Shown here: one piece after another, positions 18,255 through 28,177 of the stretch
Numbering within the stretch: the first letter of the stretch is position 1
How the letters are laid out: each line of letters opens with the position of its first letter
NCBI GenBank assembly: GCA_963818225.1
Contig: CAWFRO010000008.1
Location: forward strand, 186,001-250,000
Length of the DNA: 64,000 nucleotides
Reading direction: 5' to 3'
DNA from: Palsa-504 sp963818225
GTDB taxonomy: Bacteria > Actinomycetota > Actinomycetes > Streptosporangiales > Streptosporangiaceae
Made by a program: the position numbers and the translations under genes
The notes under the pieces: model-generated
Databases searched by the model: none
Told to the model about the DNA's origin: nothing
What the model saw: only the letters and a program-made list of their open reading frames with translations

Positions 18255-19672
18255 GTGTGCCGCGCCTGAAGTTTTGTTGGTTAGTCTTGCTGGTTTACTG
18301 GGTGGCCTGTTCCGAGCTTGGCGAGGTAGTCGGCGAGGGAGTTCAAGATCTCGTCGGCGGTCTTGGTCCAGGTGAACGGGCGGGGGTTGTCGTTCCAGGT
18401 GGCGATCCAGTCCTTGATGTCGTTCTCCAGGGCCTGGACGGAGGTGTGCACGCCGCGGCGGATCAGCTTGTCGGTCAGCAGGCCGAACCATCGTTCGACC
18501 TGGTTCATCCAGGACGAGCCGGTCGGGGTGAAGTGGATGTGGAAGCGCGGGCGCCGGGCCAGCCAGGTCTTGATCTCGGCGGTGTTGTGGGTGGCGTAGT
18601 TGTCGCAGATCAGGTGCACGTCCAGGCCGGCGGGCACGGCCTTATCGATGGCGGTCAGGAATTTCTTGAACTCGGTCGCCCGGTGGCGGCGGTGCAGTTC
18701 GCTGATGACGGTGCCGTCGGCGATGTTGAAGGCGGCGAACAAGCTGGTGATGCCGTGCCGCAGGTAGTCGTGCGTGCGCCGCTCGGGCATGCCCGGCATC
18801 ATCGGCAGTACCGGCTGGGACCGGTCCAGCGCCTGGATCTGGCTCTTCTCATCCACGCACAGCACCACGGCGCGCTCGGGCGGGTTGTGGTACAGCCCCG
18901 CGACGTCGACGACCTTGTCCACGAAGAACGGGTCGGTGGACAGCTTGAAGGAGTCCTGCAGGTGGGGCTTGAGGCCGGATTTCCTCCAGATCCGCCCGAT
19001 GGTCGACTTCGACAGCCCGGTCTGCCTGGCCATCGAGGCACGCGACCAGTGCGTGTCCTTGCCGGGGGCGGATTCCAGCGTGGCCACGATGACGTCCTCG
19101 ACCTGCTCCAGCAGGATCGACGGCGGCCGGCCCGGCCGCTGCTCATCATGCAGGCCCGCCAGGCGGCCGGCGATGAACCGGGCCCGCCAGCGGTCCACGG
19201 TCGACTCATCGACCCCCAGCTCGGCGGCGACCTGCTTGTTCGTCCCGCCCTCCGCGCTGCGCAGGACGATCTTGGCGCGCAGCGCCAGGTACTGGGCGGT
19301 CTTCGCACGACGGGCCCACCGGATCAGCTGAGCCCGCTCCGGCTCGGCCAGGACCAGGTCAGCTTTGCGCCGGCCGACCAGCGCGGCGTCCTCCAGCCCG
19401 GCCAGCCGCTGGTCCGCGAACTGACGCCGCCACTTGGACACCGACTTGACCGCCACCCCCAGCGCCTGCGCCGCGCCCGCGTTCGACATCCCTTCGGCAC
19501 AGGCCAAAACGATCCGTGCCCGGTCAGGCCGCCAGCGTCCCGGCAGCCCCGCCCGGCGCACCAGCTCAGCCCGCTCATCTTCAGACAGCACAATCTGCAC
19601 AGCAGAAGGACCCCGATGCGACATAGCCGCAGACTAGCAAAAGTAACACCGAAAATTTCAGGCGCGGCACAC
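18255..19672. mobile_element. IS630-family insertion sequence, apparently complete
   Basis: The outer 16 bp GTGTGCCGCGCCTGAA at the left end are repeated inverted at the right end (TTCAGGCGCGGCACAC). A TA dinucleotide flanks each side (18253-18254, 19673-19674), the IS630/Tc1 target duplication. One uninterrupted transposase gene fills it, so it may be active. Confidence 0.93.
18281..19624 (-). CDS. IS630 family transposase
   Basis: 447 aa, full length. Two N-terminal helix-turn-helix segments (GMSNAGAAQALGVAVKSVSKWRRQF and TNKQVAAELGVDESTVDRWRARF) precede a DDE catalytic domain with VLCVDEKSQ (first Asp), LICDNYATH (second Asp) and SSWMNQVERWFG (Glu). Cut-and-paste transposition into TA is expected. 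No frameshift is needed, unlike many relatives. Confidence 0.95.
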   Translation of the reverse strand: MSHRGPSAVQIVLSEDERAELVRRAGLPGRWRPDRARIVLACAEGMSNAGAAQALGVAVKSVSKWRRQFADQRLAGLEDAALVGRRKADLVLAEPERAQLIRWARRAKTAQYLALRAKIVLRSAEGGTNKQVAAELGVDESTVDRWRARFIAGRLAGLHDEQRPGRPPSILLEQVEDVIVATLESAPGKDTHWSRASMARQTGLSKSTIGRIWRKSGLKPHLQDSFKLSTDPFFVDKVVDVAGLYHNPPERAVVLCVDEKSQIQALDRSQPVLPMMPGMPERRTHDYLRHGITSLFAAFNIADGTVISELHRRHRATEFKKFLTAIDKAVPAGLDVHLICDNYATHNTAEIKTWLARRPRFHIHFTPTGSSWMNQVERWFGLLTDKLIRRGVHTSVQALENDIKDWIATWNDNPRPFTWTKTADEILNSLADYLAKLGTGHPVNQQD

Positions 19673-19827
19673 TAGTGCCGTATCGGGCAACGTTCGCCCT
19701 GTTGCGGTGAACACCCGGTCGTGGAGGACCAGCCGGATCGTGAGGTCGGGTGTCTGTGGTCGCAACCGTGCGCCGCCGCGCAGGAACATGAGCACCGAGC
19801 GGCTCCTTACCCGCCAGGGAGCGAGGG

Positions 19828-20289
19828 CTACTGCTCCACGTAGGCGGCGAGGTTCGTCAGGGAAGAAGCGAGCCCCGCGGCGTGGTTCTCCGCGGAGATG
19901 CCGTCCGGAACGTCCTCGGCAAGGATGTCGATGCGTGTTTCCGCATCGACAGCGGCGACCTGCCAGGTCATGGTCATGGTGCCGGCGTAGGCAGGGTCAT
20001 CGGAGACGAAGTCCACCGTCTGCACGACCCGCTCGCCGGGGACGATGTCGATGAAGCGAGCCTCGACGATGTCGGAATCCACGGTCGCCTTGCCCGGTGC
20101 GCCAGACGCGTCAGAATAAGTCAGCACCATCCGGTACGACCCGCCCGGCCGGGCATCGAATCGCTCGAACCTGCCAGTCATCCCGCCAGGAGGGAGCCAT
20201 GCCAGGAGCGCCCCGGGATCGACGAGAGCGGCCCAGACGCGCTGGGGTGGCGCAGCGATCACCCGCGACGCCCTGTCCGTACGTGGCAT
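19828..20289 (-). CDS. SRPBCC / AHSA1-type START domain protein
   Basis: 153 aa matching the activator-of-Hsp90-like START fold. Key parts are the opening ASRVIAAPPQRVWAALVDPGALLAWLPP, GSYRMVLTYSD in the middle, GERVVQTVDF, and the C-terminal helix HAAGLASSLTNLAAYVEQ. It is a ligand-binding fold often found beside small regulators; the ligand is unknown. It starts at ATG 20289, just next to the truncated IS21 gene. Confidence 0.88.
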   Translation of the reverse strand: MPRTDRASRVIAAPPQRVWAALVDPGALLAWLPPGGMTGRFERFDARPGGSYRMVLTYSDASGAPGKATVDSDIVEARFIDIVPGERVVQTVDFVSDDPAYAGTMTMTWQVAAVDAETRIDILAEDVPDGISAENHAAGLASSLTNLAAYVEQ

Positions 20290-20337
20290 GGCGTGACCCT
20301 AGCACCATCGGACTTGGCTGGCGCCATGACCTCCCGG

Positions 20338-21659
20338 TCAACGCCGACGACCGCGGCGAGCTCGACCGCGCGGGCCATCTTGGACCGGATCCGCTGCGCG
20401 CCAGAGGCCGCGGCCTCGGCCAGCCACCGGCGTGCGCCGTCGCCGATGGCCAGGAACCCGGCCTCGGCCTGGGTCCGCGGCCGGGGCCGGGGCTGGCGCG
20501 GCCCCGGCCCCGCCGGGGTGATGCGGGTAGTGCTCAGCCAGGATCTGCGGGCTGCCCGGCACCGACAGCCGGTGCCGGGCGGTCTCCGCCGCGCCGCGGC
20601 CGGTGCGGGCGGTGATCACCAGCTCCTCCCCGGCGACCCGGCACCACACCCGCGTCCCGGCATGGCCCGGCGGGGTGGAGTAGCGCACCGACCCGAACCG
20701 GATCGTCTGATCGTCGCCGGCCAGCCGCTCCTCGCCCAGCGCCAGCGCATACGGCTCGCCCGGCAACGGGTGCAGGCGCTCCCGCTCGGCGGCCAGCCGC
20801 ACCTGCGGGGCAGCAGCGGTCTCGCGGTGGACCCGGGCGTTGACCCGGTCGCAGAACGCCCTGCAGGCCTCCTCGAGCTCGGTGAAGCTGCCATAGGCCG
20901 GCAACAGGTTCGCCCCCGACGGGACCAGGTCGGCCTTGGCGATCTTGACCGTCGCCTCGACCCCGCCGTTGGACTCGGGGTCGAACGGCACGCACGTCTC
21001 CACCGTGCAGCCGTAATGCCGGCCCAGCGCGACCATCTCCGGGTGCCGCACCGCGATCCCCGCCACATGGCCGATGGTGACGGTCCGCGCGTTGTCGGTC
21101 AGCAGGTAAGTCGGCGCGCCGCCCACGGCGCGCAGCGCCTGGTCCAGGCACCACGTCAGCGTGCCCGTCTGCTGGTCCCAGGCCGGGATCACCACCCGGA
21201 ACCGGGACCAGGCCAGCCACGCCGCGAACAGCTGCGTCCGCCGGCCTGCGATCCGCGGTCCCTCGCCCCAGTCCCATTGCAGCCACATCCCGGGCTCGGG
21301 GACCCACGGCCGGTAGCGCCTTCGCCGGCCCGCCGCCCAGGCCGCCTTCACCTCCGCGACCGCCCGCCGGGTCGACCGCTCCGACCCCCGGTAGCCCATC
21401 GCGGCGAGCTTGCGGTGCGCCACATTCGCCCGGATCTTGCCCTTGCTCCGGTCGACCAGATCCTCGACCTTCGGCATGAAACATCGATCAGCCGCGGCTT
21501 CGCTGCCTTCACCAGCGGGTCGCCGCCCGCGTCCCGGATCGCCACGTAACGGGCGACCGTCTTCGCATCGCACCCGGCCAGCTCCGCAGCCGACCAGGCC
21601 GTCCCCGTAAGGTCGAAGGCCTCAAAAATTTCCACAATCTCCCTGCCAGACTTGGTCAT
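20338..21659 (-). pseudogene. istA: IS21-family transposase IstA, frameshifted and truncated
   Basis: The N-terminus starts at ATG 21659 (GGAGG 5 nt upstream) with MTKSGREIVEIFEAFDLTG, an IstA helix-turn-helix. A base missing near 21485 shifts the frame at LIDV/FMPKVEDL. The catalytic domain follows (LQWDWGEGP, TYLLTDNARTV, DPESNGGVEATVKIAK). Near 20500 the frame shifts again (FLAIGDGARRWLAEAA in another frame). The C-terminus is fused to sequence near the SRPBCC gene, and istB is absent. Inactive. Confidence 0.85.
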
Positions 21660-22339
21660 GGGTCCCTCCGGGACACCGACGGGTAAGGCGAACCACCTCA
21701 AACCCATCCACACCGGAGGGACCGCCAGTATCACGACACGCCGTGAGCCAGGACAGAACAAGACCAGCCACCCACGCCATCAATGGCCGCAGGACCGGAG
21801 AAACGATGGCCACCAACCAGGAGCAAGCTGACCGCACACCCGTATTTTTTCGTGGCCGCTAGCAAGTCCGATGGGGGAGAGGGGTGGGCGCCCCAGGACC
21901 ACGGCCGGGCGGGACTTGGCCTACGCATTACGGACCCGTGTCCCCGAGATGTCCCCGAACCGCCATCAACAGCCAACGATCGCCACCTGCGGCAATCTGC
22001 GAACATGAAGCTAGGGCGGGCTTTGAACCCGCGAGCAAGGCACGAGAACACCCTCGGAATGCGTAGCTCTGCCGCACCGCTTCCCGTCTTCGGACCTGGC
22101 CGCCTGCGACCCGGTCGGCTTGCCACCGGGCGCCCGGCGCTAAATTGACAGCAACAGCAGCGACAACCGCACGGTGCGCGGCAACCTCGTGTTCTGTCAG
22201 CCTGAGCAGGCATGCCGTCTCTGGTGCCGCATGCGCGCCAGATGATGAACGGTCATGCTGGGGATCTCCTAAGGAATCAGGCCTAAAGAGCGTCAAACAT
22301 CGTGGGTGACGTTGCCAGGCCGTCCGAGGCAGTCAAGCG
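21660..22339. other. IS21 end and unassigned sequence
   Basis: Contains an inverted repeat GGTCCCTCCGG/CCGGAGGGACC at 21660-21722 just upstream of istA, which may be part of the IS end. No gene is supported in the rest. Confidence 0.4.
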
Positions 22340-22710
22340 TCAGGTGGCTGCGGGCATCGGCCCAGAAAAGCCGACGATCAGCCTGACCATGCCATCTGCG
22401 GCGAAGGCGGCGAAGTCCATGCCTGCCAGGATGACGTTGCCGTCCCCGTCCCGGGCGACCCATGCGAACCGGGCGTGGCGGTCACGCTCGTCGATGCCGC
22501 TGTCGACGGCTACGGCTGCGCCCGGGTAGGTGGCGAGGAATTGCCCAATCCTCTCCGACAGTTCCTGGCGGCCAGCAGCCCGCCCGACACTGTCGACGTA
22601 TTCACCGTCGGCGGCGAAGCTACGGTCAAGCAGCTCGCCCCTCTTCACCTTGTCGCCCTCGCTCCACGCAGCTACGTAGGCGCGGAGCGCCTACTGCATC
22701 GCCTGGTGCA
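22340..22710 (-). pseudogene. SnoaL/NTF2-like protein with in-frame amber codon
   Basis: ATG 22710 has GGGGAG 5 nt upstream, but the seventh codon (22690-22692) is TAG. Past it the frame continues as ALRAYVAAWSEGDK and then GELLDRSFAADGEYVD, GRQELSERIGQFLATYPGA and FAWVARDGDGNVILAGMDF, a typical SnoaL-like cone fold. A start at 22648 would give 102 residues lacking the first helix. Either the gene is recently broken or the TAG is a base-calling error. Confidence 0.7.
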
Positions 22711-23328
22711 TGTGATCTCCCCAAATGCCGACGACAGGTCACACTGTACATAAGTACAGTGCTGCTCGCTCGAGCGCTTCTGGTGCGGGGGTAGGCGCCC
22801 GCCCGGGTGACTAGGGATTGGGAGGTTGCAATTTGGGTTGCAGTTCAACGCCGTACGGCGCCGTCCATGGGAGGACCGACCAAGCACGTTGGTCCAGCCT
22901 GAACCGATCCGGATCACTGCGACCCGAGCTGCTAATGCGATTGACAATGACCACCTGGTCCTGGATGCCGCGGAAGCTGCAAAGGCCCCCCACCAGACTG
23001 CCGCCGGACTGTGATACGCCTCCAGTACGCCGTCAAGGGCCGATCTGGCCGCGGGACAACAAGCATCGGTGAAGGTGCCCGGCCAACGTACACGCGAATC
23101 AGCCCTTGACACCTCCCCTCCGGCGAATAGGTCGGCAGCAGTCAGTCCGATGGGGGAAGGGACGGCGCCCAAGGAACCCATCCGGGGCTGGAAAGTGCCC
23201 GGCGATCTCACAGCTTTCTCACGGACCGGCTGGACCGTACGGGACTACGGCAACTATTCCGGACACCCGGCCAGACGTTGACCTGCGGATACGGACTCTG
23301 GCGCACTGGCCGGACACGCCGCATTGGT
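22711..23328. other. No supported gene
   Basis: Open frames on both strands lack families and ribosome sites. Part of it (CCGGCCAACGTAC near 23081) recurs near 24390, perhaps another island-end relic. Confidence 0.4.
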
Positions 23329-23778
23329 CTACGGATCAGATGACGGCTCCTCCGCTCCGGCCTCGGATACGTCGAGCAGCGCGCGCAATACGTCGGTGAT
23401 GTCCACTATGCCGACCAGGCCAGCGTCTCCCATGACCGGCAGGTGTCGAAAGTGCCCTCTCGTCATGACCTTGGCCGCGTCACGGATGCTTGCCGTGGTG
23501 CTGATGGCGGTCGGGTGACTGGTCATCAGTTGATAAATCCGGACGTCACTCGGGTTCCTCCCGTCCGCGACCGCGTGAGAGATGTCAGCATCGGTGATGA
23601 TGCCGATCGGCTCGCCGGTCTGTCCCTGCGTGACGATCAGGGCTGTCCCATCCGCGCGCTCCATCAAGTAGGCGGCTGCGGCCACGTGGTCGTTCTGGTT
23701 AACCGTCGTCACCGGTGGATGCATGATGTCCGCGACCGTGGCCGGGGATGCCGGATGCTGGACTGAGGCGTCTGCCAT
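23329..23778 (-). CDS. Tandem CBS-domain protein
   Basis: 149 aa starting MADASVQHPASPATVADIM. Two CBS motifs are visible. The first has PPVTTVNQNDHVAAAAYLMERADGTALIV ending IGIITDADI. The second has MTSHPTAISTTASIRDAAKVM ending LVGIVDITDVLR. Such stand-alone pairs bind adenosyl nucleotides and are often stress- or hypoxia-induced in actinomycetes. ATG 23778 with GAGGGG upstream is chosen; a longer open frame upstream has no family match. Confidence 0.9.
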   Translation of the reverse strand: MADASVQHPASPATVADIMHPPVTTVNQNDHVAAAAYLMERADGTALIVTQGQTGEPIGIITDADISHAVADGRNPSDVRIYQLMTSHPTAISTTASIRDAAKVMTRGHFRHLPVMGDAGLVGIVDITDVLRALLDVSEAGAEEPSSDP

Positions 23779-24660
23779 GATCTGTTCCCCTCGGAGATCC
23801 GATCGCACTGTTAGGTATTCGATCACACCGTTGGGCCCGAGGCGGCGTGCGCCTGGTGGCGTTCGCCGCCACGGTGCGCCGGGATGGCGCTGTCGGCAGC
23901 CGCGATGACGTGTCCGCAGGGATATGCACGGGATGATCTTGGATGACGCAGCAGGCGGACATGATAAGAGCCCAGGCGAGAACAGTGGCGGACAGTGAAT
24001 CACGTACGCTCTTGAAAACCGCTAATGGCTTCTGCGTACAGAAGAAAGTACAGCAACGTTCCCCCCGACAGTCGGCACCAAGCACGACCGTCAGCACACT
24101 GACCTAGCTGGGACGGCGGCCAAACACCCAGCGGCGCCGCTAGTTCGGGACGAAGGGGCTCATGGCCGCCGCGTGCCCGATGGGACGGTCGCGGGAGAGG
24201 TATCACGGCCACTCGCGGACAACACCGCAGGCATCGCAACCTAGCTTGACGCACATGAGTCGAGTCGCGGAGGAGACCTGACACGGAAGAGGTCAGATCC
24301 GGGGATGGCCCGCGGAGTGTACGTGTCCGCCCCTCCAGCCCCAAGCGCGACTGTGCCCGCAGGGCAAACAGCACAGGTGGAACGGCACCGGCCAACGTAC
24401 GCGAAGTCACGCTTGACCCCGGAGCCTAATGGACACTCCGGTCAGAGACCAAGGGCCAGGCGGGAGCCTGCCCGGACCGGGTGCGGGCCATCCTCTGCAA
24501 GATGTGGGCAGTCACGGCGGAAGTACCCATGATCCGGAATATGCGCGGAATGGTCTCGGCTGCCGGGAGATAGGTAATCGAATCCAAGCAGGCAGAATGC
24601 ATGAATTCGAAAGATGCGGTCTGCCGCCGCTGGAGCCGTGAACACTACGGGTCCTGGGCG
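23779..24660. other. No supported gene
   Basis: Nearly 900 bp between the CBS and VOC genes. The only notable item is a small hairpin near 24275 (CTGACACGGAAGAGGTCAG). The open frames look spurious. Confidence 0.4.
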
Positions 24661-25047
24661 CTAAGGCAAATCTTGCGCGATCTCCCAGGTGTAGCCGCCC
24701 GGATCGGCGAAAGTGATCGTGCGCATGCCCCAGTCACGATCCGCCGGGCCGCTGGTCAATGTCACTCCGTGCCCGGCCAGTTCAGCGCCCACCGCATCCA
24801 CGTCGTCAACGACGATGGCGAATTGCCCGACACCCTTCTGCGCCAGGCTGAGGATGTCGCCTGCCGGGGCCCGGTGAGCCGGATCGTGCCGCAACATGAC
24901 GTACATGTCCGTGAAGCGGAACAATGCCTGGTCCTCCGCCTCGTGCAGCGGAAGCAGACCGAAAACCTCGCGGTAGAACGTCTTCGAGCGCTCCAGGTCC
25001 CCAACTATCAGGTTGATGGCAAAAATCTGCTTCTCCCAGTCAGCCAT
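24661..25047 (-). CDS. VOC (glyoxalase/bleomycin-resistance fold) family protein
   Basis: 128 aa, one VOC domain: INLIVGDLERSKTFYREVFGL, YVMLRHDP, then GVGQFAIVVDDVDAVGAEL and the closing ITFADPGGYTWEIAQDL with the metal-ligand Glu position. GAGG precedes the ATG. It is divergent from a TetR-type regulator 40 nt away, which probably controls it. Substrate unknown. Confidence 0.9.
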   Translation of the reverse strand: MADWEKQIFAINLIVGDLERSKTFYREVFGLLPLHEAEDQALFRFTDMYVMLRHDPAHRAPAGDILSLAQKGVGQFAIVVDDVDAVGAELAGHGVTLTSGPADRDWGMRTITFADPGGYTWEIAQDLP

Positions 25048-25087
25048 GTCGCGCCTCTTTCCACGTTCACGCGTCGTCCGTCGATGA

Positions 25088-25702
25088 TGTTCTGAAGGTT
25101 GGACCGCCCGGCGACCCGTTAGTCATCGGGCCGCGGTCCGTGCAGAACTGGCCGCAGTAGCACTGCGCCTGTTCCGCGAGCGGGGCTTCGACCAGGTCAC
25201 GATCAACGACCTGGCGGAGGAGACGGGCGTGTCACGCAGCACGTTCCTGCGTTACTTCAGCACCAAGGAGGACGCGGCCCTTTGCGCCCTCGATAGCCAC
25301 GGCGAAGCGGTCGTGCATGCCCTTCGTATCCGGCCGCCCGGCGAAGACGACTGGACCTCGCTGCGGCGCAGCCTGGACCCTTACCTCGATCGATACCGGG
25401 AAGATCCGGCTGGCATGCTGATGACTGCCCGGCTGGTCCGTGAGACGCCCGCCCTCGCTGCGCGTCTGCTTGCCAAGCAATGCGGCTGGCGTCCCCTGCT
25501 CGCCGCCGAACTCGCCGAGCGGAACGCAACTGGCGACCCCGGCGCCATCCGCCCAACCGTGCTGGCCGCCGCCGCTATCGATTGCCTCAGCGTCGCCATC
25601 AACAGGTGGGCGGACAACAACGGCCAGCCCGATCTCACCACCCTCGTGGACGAGGCCTTCGATGCCCTCGCGAGCGCCCGGACTCCCCGAGCCACGTCCT
25701 GA
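25088..25702 (+). pseudogene. TetR-family regulator lacking a recognisable start codon
   Basis: The frame is open from 25088 and encodes a normal TetR DNA-binding domain (ELAAVALRLFRERGFDQVTINDLAEETGVSRSTFLRYF) and C-terminal ligand domain to ARTPRATS. No ATG, GTG or TTG occurs in frame before the HTH. The first, GTG 25229, would delete most of it. The start was probably lost by mutation or a missed base near 25085-25140; a rare CTG at 25148 is possible. It is the likely regulator of the divergent VOC gene. Confidence 0.7.
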
Positions 25703-26039
25703 CCGCGTGAGCCCCAGCGTCAGCAAGTCTTGACAATTGGCCGACGCCGCGGCGGACGTGGGTACCCGGCCACGGTGGCCACACTTTTGGCCCCACAATG
25801 ACGTTCAATGACGCCATCCACTGCTCATCGCTGACCAGCATTCCTGCAGATCAGCTACCAAGTGGGCAAGTAGCAAACGTAGCCGCAGATCGCTACGGAT
25901 CTGAAGGTTGGGGTTCGAGTCCCTCCGAGCGCGCCCAGCCCAGCGGCCGGTTCCGATCCCGGGACCGGCCTTTATATGCGTTGTATAGCAGCGGAATTAG
26001 AAACTGGGACCGAGCCTTCCACCGAGAAAGCGCGATGGG
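25703..26039. other. Intergenic region with a tRNA-Arg fragment
   Basis: Holds the tRNA-Arg relic at 25893-25937; otherwise no gene is seen. Confidence 0.5.
25893..25937 (+). repeat. tRNA-Arg(ACG) 3' fragment, second copy
   Basis: CTACGGATCTGAAGG, GGGGTTCGAGTCCCTCC and GAGCGCGCCCA: an anticodon 3' side, T-arm and acceptor tail. About 85% identical to 14588-14631, in the same orientation, 11.3 kb apart. No complete tRNA-Arg is in the window. Confidence 0.65.
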
Positions 26040-26858
26040 TCATGGTGACCGCGTGTTAGCGATGCGCGATAACCGGGCGCTGAAGCCTCCGTCAACGGTG
26101 ACAGTGCTGCCGGTGCTGTAGCTGGCGTCGAGCGCGAGGTGGACGATCGCGGCGGCCAGCTCCGCAGGGGCGGCTATCCGGCCCAGCAGTACCCTGGTCA
26201 TTTCTGCGGTCGCGGTCCGCTGGGCTTCCTGGTCGTCCATGCCCTGGAGGTAGTCGGTGATCGCCCCGGCCATCATGGGGGTGTCGGTGGCACCGGGGGC
26301 AACACAGTTCACCCGCACACGCGGGGCTAGCTCGGCGGCGAGGCTGGTGGTCAGGCCCAGCAGCGCGGCTTTGGTTGCGGCGTAGGCGGCGTGACGTGGC
26401 CGCCCGTGCAAGGCCGAGACGCTGCCCACGAAGACGATCCCGCTGCCGTCGGCCAGGAGGGGCCGCAGCGCCTGGGTCAGGAAGAATGGGCCAGCGAAGT
26501 TGACGGCGACCAGCTGGTCGAAGACGGGCCTGGTGGTCTCGTCCAGGGACGCGATTCCCTCGATCGCCGCCGCGTGTACGACGGCGTGGACGGCAGCCCC
26601 GCCCACCGCAGCGATGATCGAGCGGATGCCATCGGCCGTGCTGACGTCGGCGGCCACCGCGCGGCCCCGGCCGTCGCTGAACTGCTTGGCGGTTTCTTCC
26701 AGCGGCGCCGTCCGCCGGCCGACGCACACGACGTCGAGGCCGCGGGCATCCAGCGCCAGTGCTGTCGCCCGGCCGATGCCGCTCCCGGCCCCGGTTACCA
26801 CGGCCACCTGGCGCTCGCCGAGGCCATGACAACCTCCAGCCTTATTATTGACACACAT
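26040..26858 (-). CDS. Short-chain dehydrogenase/reductase (SDR)
   Basis: Classical SDR of 272 aa: Rossmann VVTGAGSGIGRATALAL, VCVGRR after beta 2 (fits NADP preference), VVHAAAIEG, catalytic Ser in VFVGSVSALHG, Tyr-x3-Lys in YAATKAA, and C-terminal STVTVDGGF. Substrate unknown. ATG 26858 has no clear ribosome site; a strong one (GGAGG) precedes an ATG in a neighbouring frame, so the true N-terminus is uncertain. It is divergent from a TetR gene 50 nt away, a standard regulator-target pair. Confidence 0.92.
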   Translation of the reverse strand: MCVNNKAGGCHGLGERQVAVVTGAGSGIGRATALALDARGLDVVCVGRRTAPLEETAKQFSDGRGRAVAADVSTADGIRSIIAAVGGAAVHAVVHAAAIEGIASLDETTRPVFDQLVAVNFAGPFFLTQALRPLLADGSGIVFVGSVSALHGRPRHAAYAATKAALLGLTTSLAAELAPRVRVNCVAPGATDTPMMAGAITDYLQGMDDQEAQRTATAEMTRVLLGRIAAPAELAAAIVHLALDASYSTGSTVTVDGGFSARLSRIANTRSP

Positions 26859-26908
26859 GGTTCATAAACTGCCAGGCATAGGCGGGACTGTCAACGGAGG
26901 CGCAGCAG

Positions 26909-27502
26909 ATGGCACGGCCAGCCAACCCGCAGCGGCGCGGCGAGACCATCGCCGCCGCCGCTGACTACGTGCTTGAGCACGGCCTCGCCGAGCTGAGCCT
27001 GCGGCCCCTGGCCAGTGCCCTCGGCACTAGCACTCGCATGCTTCTCTATGACTTCGGGAGCAAAGAGGAACTCGTCATGGCGGTGCTCGCTGAGGTCCGC
27101 CGCCGAGAGGCCGGGATGCTGGCCGGGTATGTCAGGACCACTGGTGCATCAGGACCTGAGCTGCTCCAGGGCGTCTGGGACTGGGCCGGTCACCCCGACC
27201 GTGCGCCGTTCATGCGCTTGTTCTTCGAGGTCTACGTCGACGCCATGACCCACCCTGGTGCCCGCTCGCAGCGGGCACAAGCAATGGTCACCGAGTGGCT
27301 GGACCAGTTCGGGGCCGCCCTTCAGGACCCGCACTCCGATGCCGCGGACAACGCCCCTGCCACCCTGGTGATCGCCGCCCTGCGCGGGCTGCTCCTCGAC
27401 CGCCTCAGCACCGGAGACCAACAACGCACCGACCGCGCGCTCAACTTGCTCATCCAGCTCCTCAGCGCGCACCCAGGACAAGGAGATGGGGAAACCAGAT
27501 AA
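26909..27502 (+). CDS. TetR/AcrR family transcriptional regulator
   Basis: 197 aa. N-terminal HTH: RGETIAAAADYVLEHGLAEL, SLRPLASALGTSTRMLLYDFGSKEELVMAVL. The variable C-terminal ligand domain includes FMRLFFEVYVDAM. ATG 26909 has GGAGG 8 nt upstream. It probably represses itself and the divergent SDR gene; the inducer is unknown. Confidence 0.92.
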   Translation: MARPANPQRRGETIAAAADYVLEHGLAELSLRPLASALGTSTRMLLYDFGSKEELVMAVLAEVRRREAGMLAGYVRTTGASGPELLQGVWDWAGHPDRAPFMRLFFEVYVDAMTHPGARSQRAQAMVTEWLDQFGAALQDPHSDAADNAPATLVIAALRGLLLDRLSTGDQQRTDRALNLLIQLLSAHPGQGDGETR

Positions 27503-27937
27503 ACGGTGCATGACGTCGGCCACTTCGCAGAATTCGGCGGCGAGCATCTGCGCCAGTAGTTGCATCTGGTGGCCGAGCTAACTCGTTGCTAACGCACGTG
27601 CCAACAACGATCCTGGACACCAGCGGACGCCATCGGATCCTGAGGGCTGCTGACCAGGGCCACCAGACCGCGATCCGGCGCTGGCCGCGCGCCCGTGCCT
27701 GCGGCTGCGGGTCGGCCGCCGCGGATGGTTCGCCTGGTGGCACCGGTGGCCCGAGTTCACTACCTGGAAGGAAGGGTAGGCCGTATGGGGGCCACGGTCA
27801 GGACGGTCGAAGCGAAAGCGAGTTTGTCGCCGAACGCGACCAGACCGGGACACCGGTACCGTGAAGCCGAAGGCCCAGATGACCTGGGGCGGTCGCATAA
27901 AGTCGCTGAAGACCGAAGGGCAAGAAGGGTAGGGCGC
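27503..27937. other. Island spacer
   Basis: Contains a degenerate doublet (TTGCTAAC ... GTGCCAACAACG near 27583-27606) like those at island ends. A possible alternative start for the next gene lies at 27785 (ATG after GAAGGAAGGG). No other gene is seen. Confidence 0.4.
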
Positions 27938-28177
27938 ATGGCAGACGAATGGACTATCGAGGTGCGCGGCGACAGAGCGGTAAGGCTGCCCGCTGAAGTA
28001 CCGCTCGGACAGATCCTCACGGTCAGGCGCGGGGAGCAGGAGACCGTCTACCAGTACGTGATTGAGCCTGTCGAGGCCGGTTCGGAGGAGACCCACCACG
28101 TGTGGCGCGAGGTCGTACCGGGCCCGCCAGATGAGTCCGACGGAGCTGACCGGCCAGCCGGCCAGGAGAAAGGCTAG
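27938..28177 (+). CDS. Hypothetical protein, 79 aa
   Basis: ATG 27938 follows AGAAGGGTAGGG. The product starts MADEWTIEVRGDRAVRLP, contains TVRRGEQETVYQYVIEPVEAG and has an acidic, Gly-rich tail. It is predicted soluble with mostly beta structure and belongs to no family I recognise. The upstream AAGGGTAGG-x-CG-x-ATG context is duplicated at 27785 in the same frame, so a 51-residue longer form is possible. Confidence 0.55.
   Translation: MADEWTIEVRGDRAVRLPAEVPLGQILTVRRGEQETVYQYVIEPVEAGSEETHHVWREVVPGPPDESDGADRPAGQEKG

Noticed and set aside
18134..19675. 513-aa open frame antisense to the IS630 transposase
   Set aside because: Overlaps an intact transposase with terminal repeats; composition artefact.
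21731..22213. 160-aa minus-strand frame between istA and the SnoaL-like gene
   Set aside because: No family, no ribosome site, and Arg/Pro/Gly-rich composition typical of noncoding GC-rich DNA.
22690..22692. Pyrrolysine-type recoding of TAG
   Set aside because: No PYLIS-like element or pyl gene is seen, and TAG is used as an ordinary stop (for example tilS).
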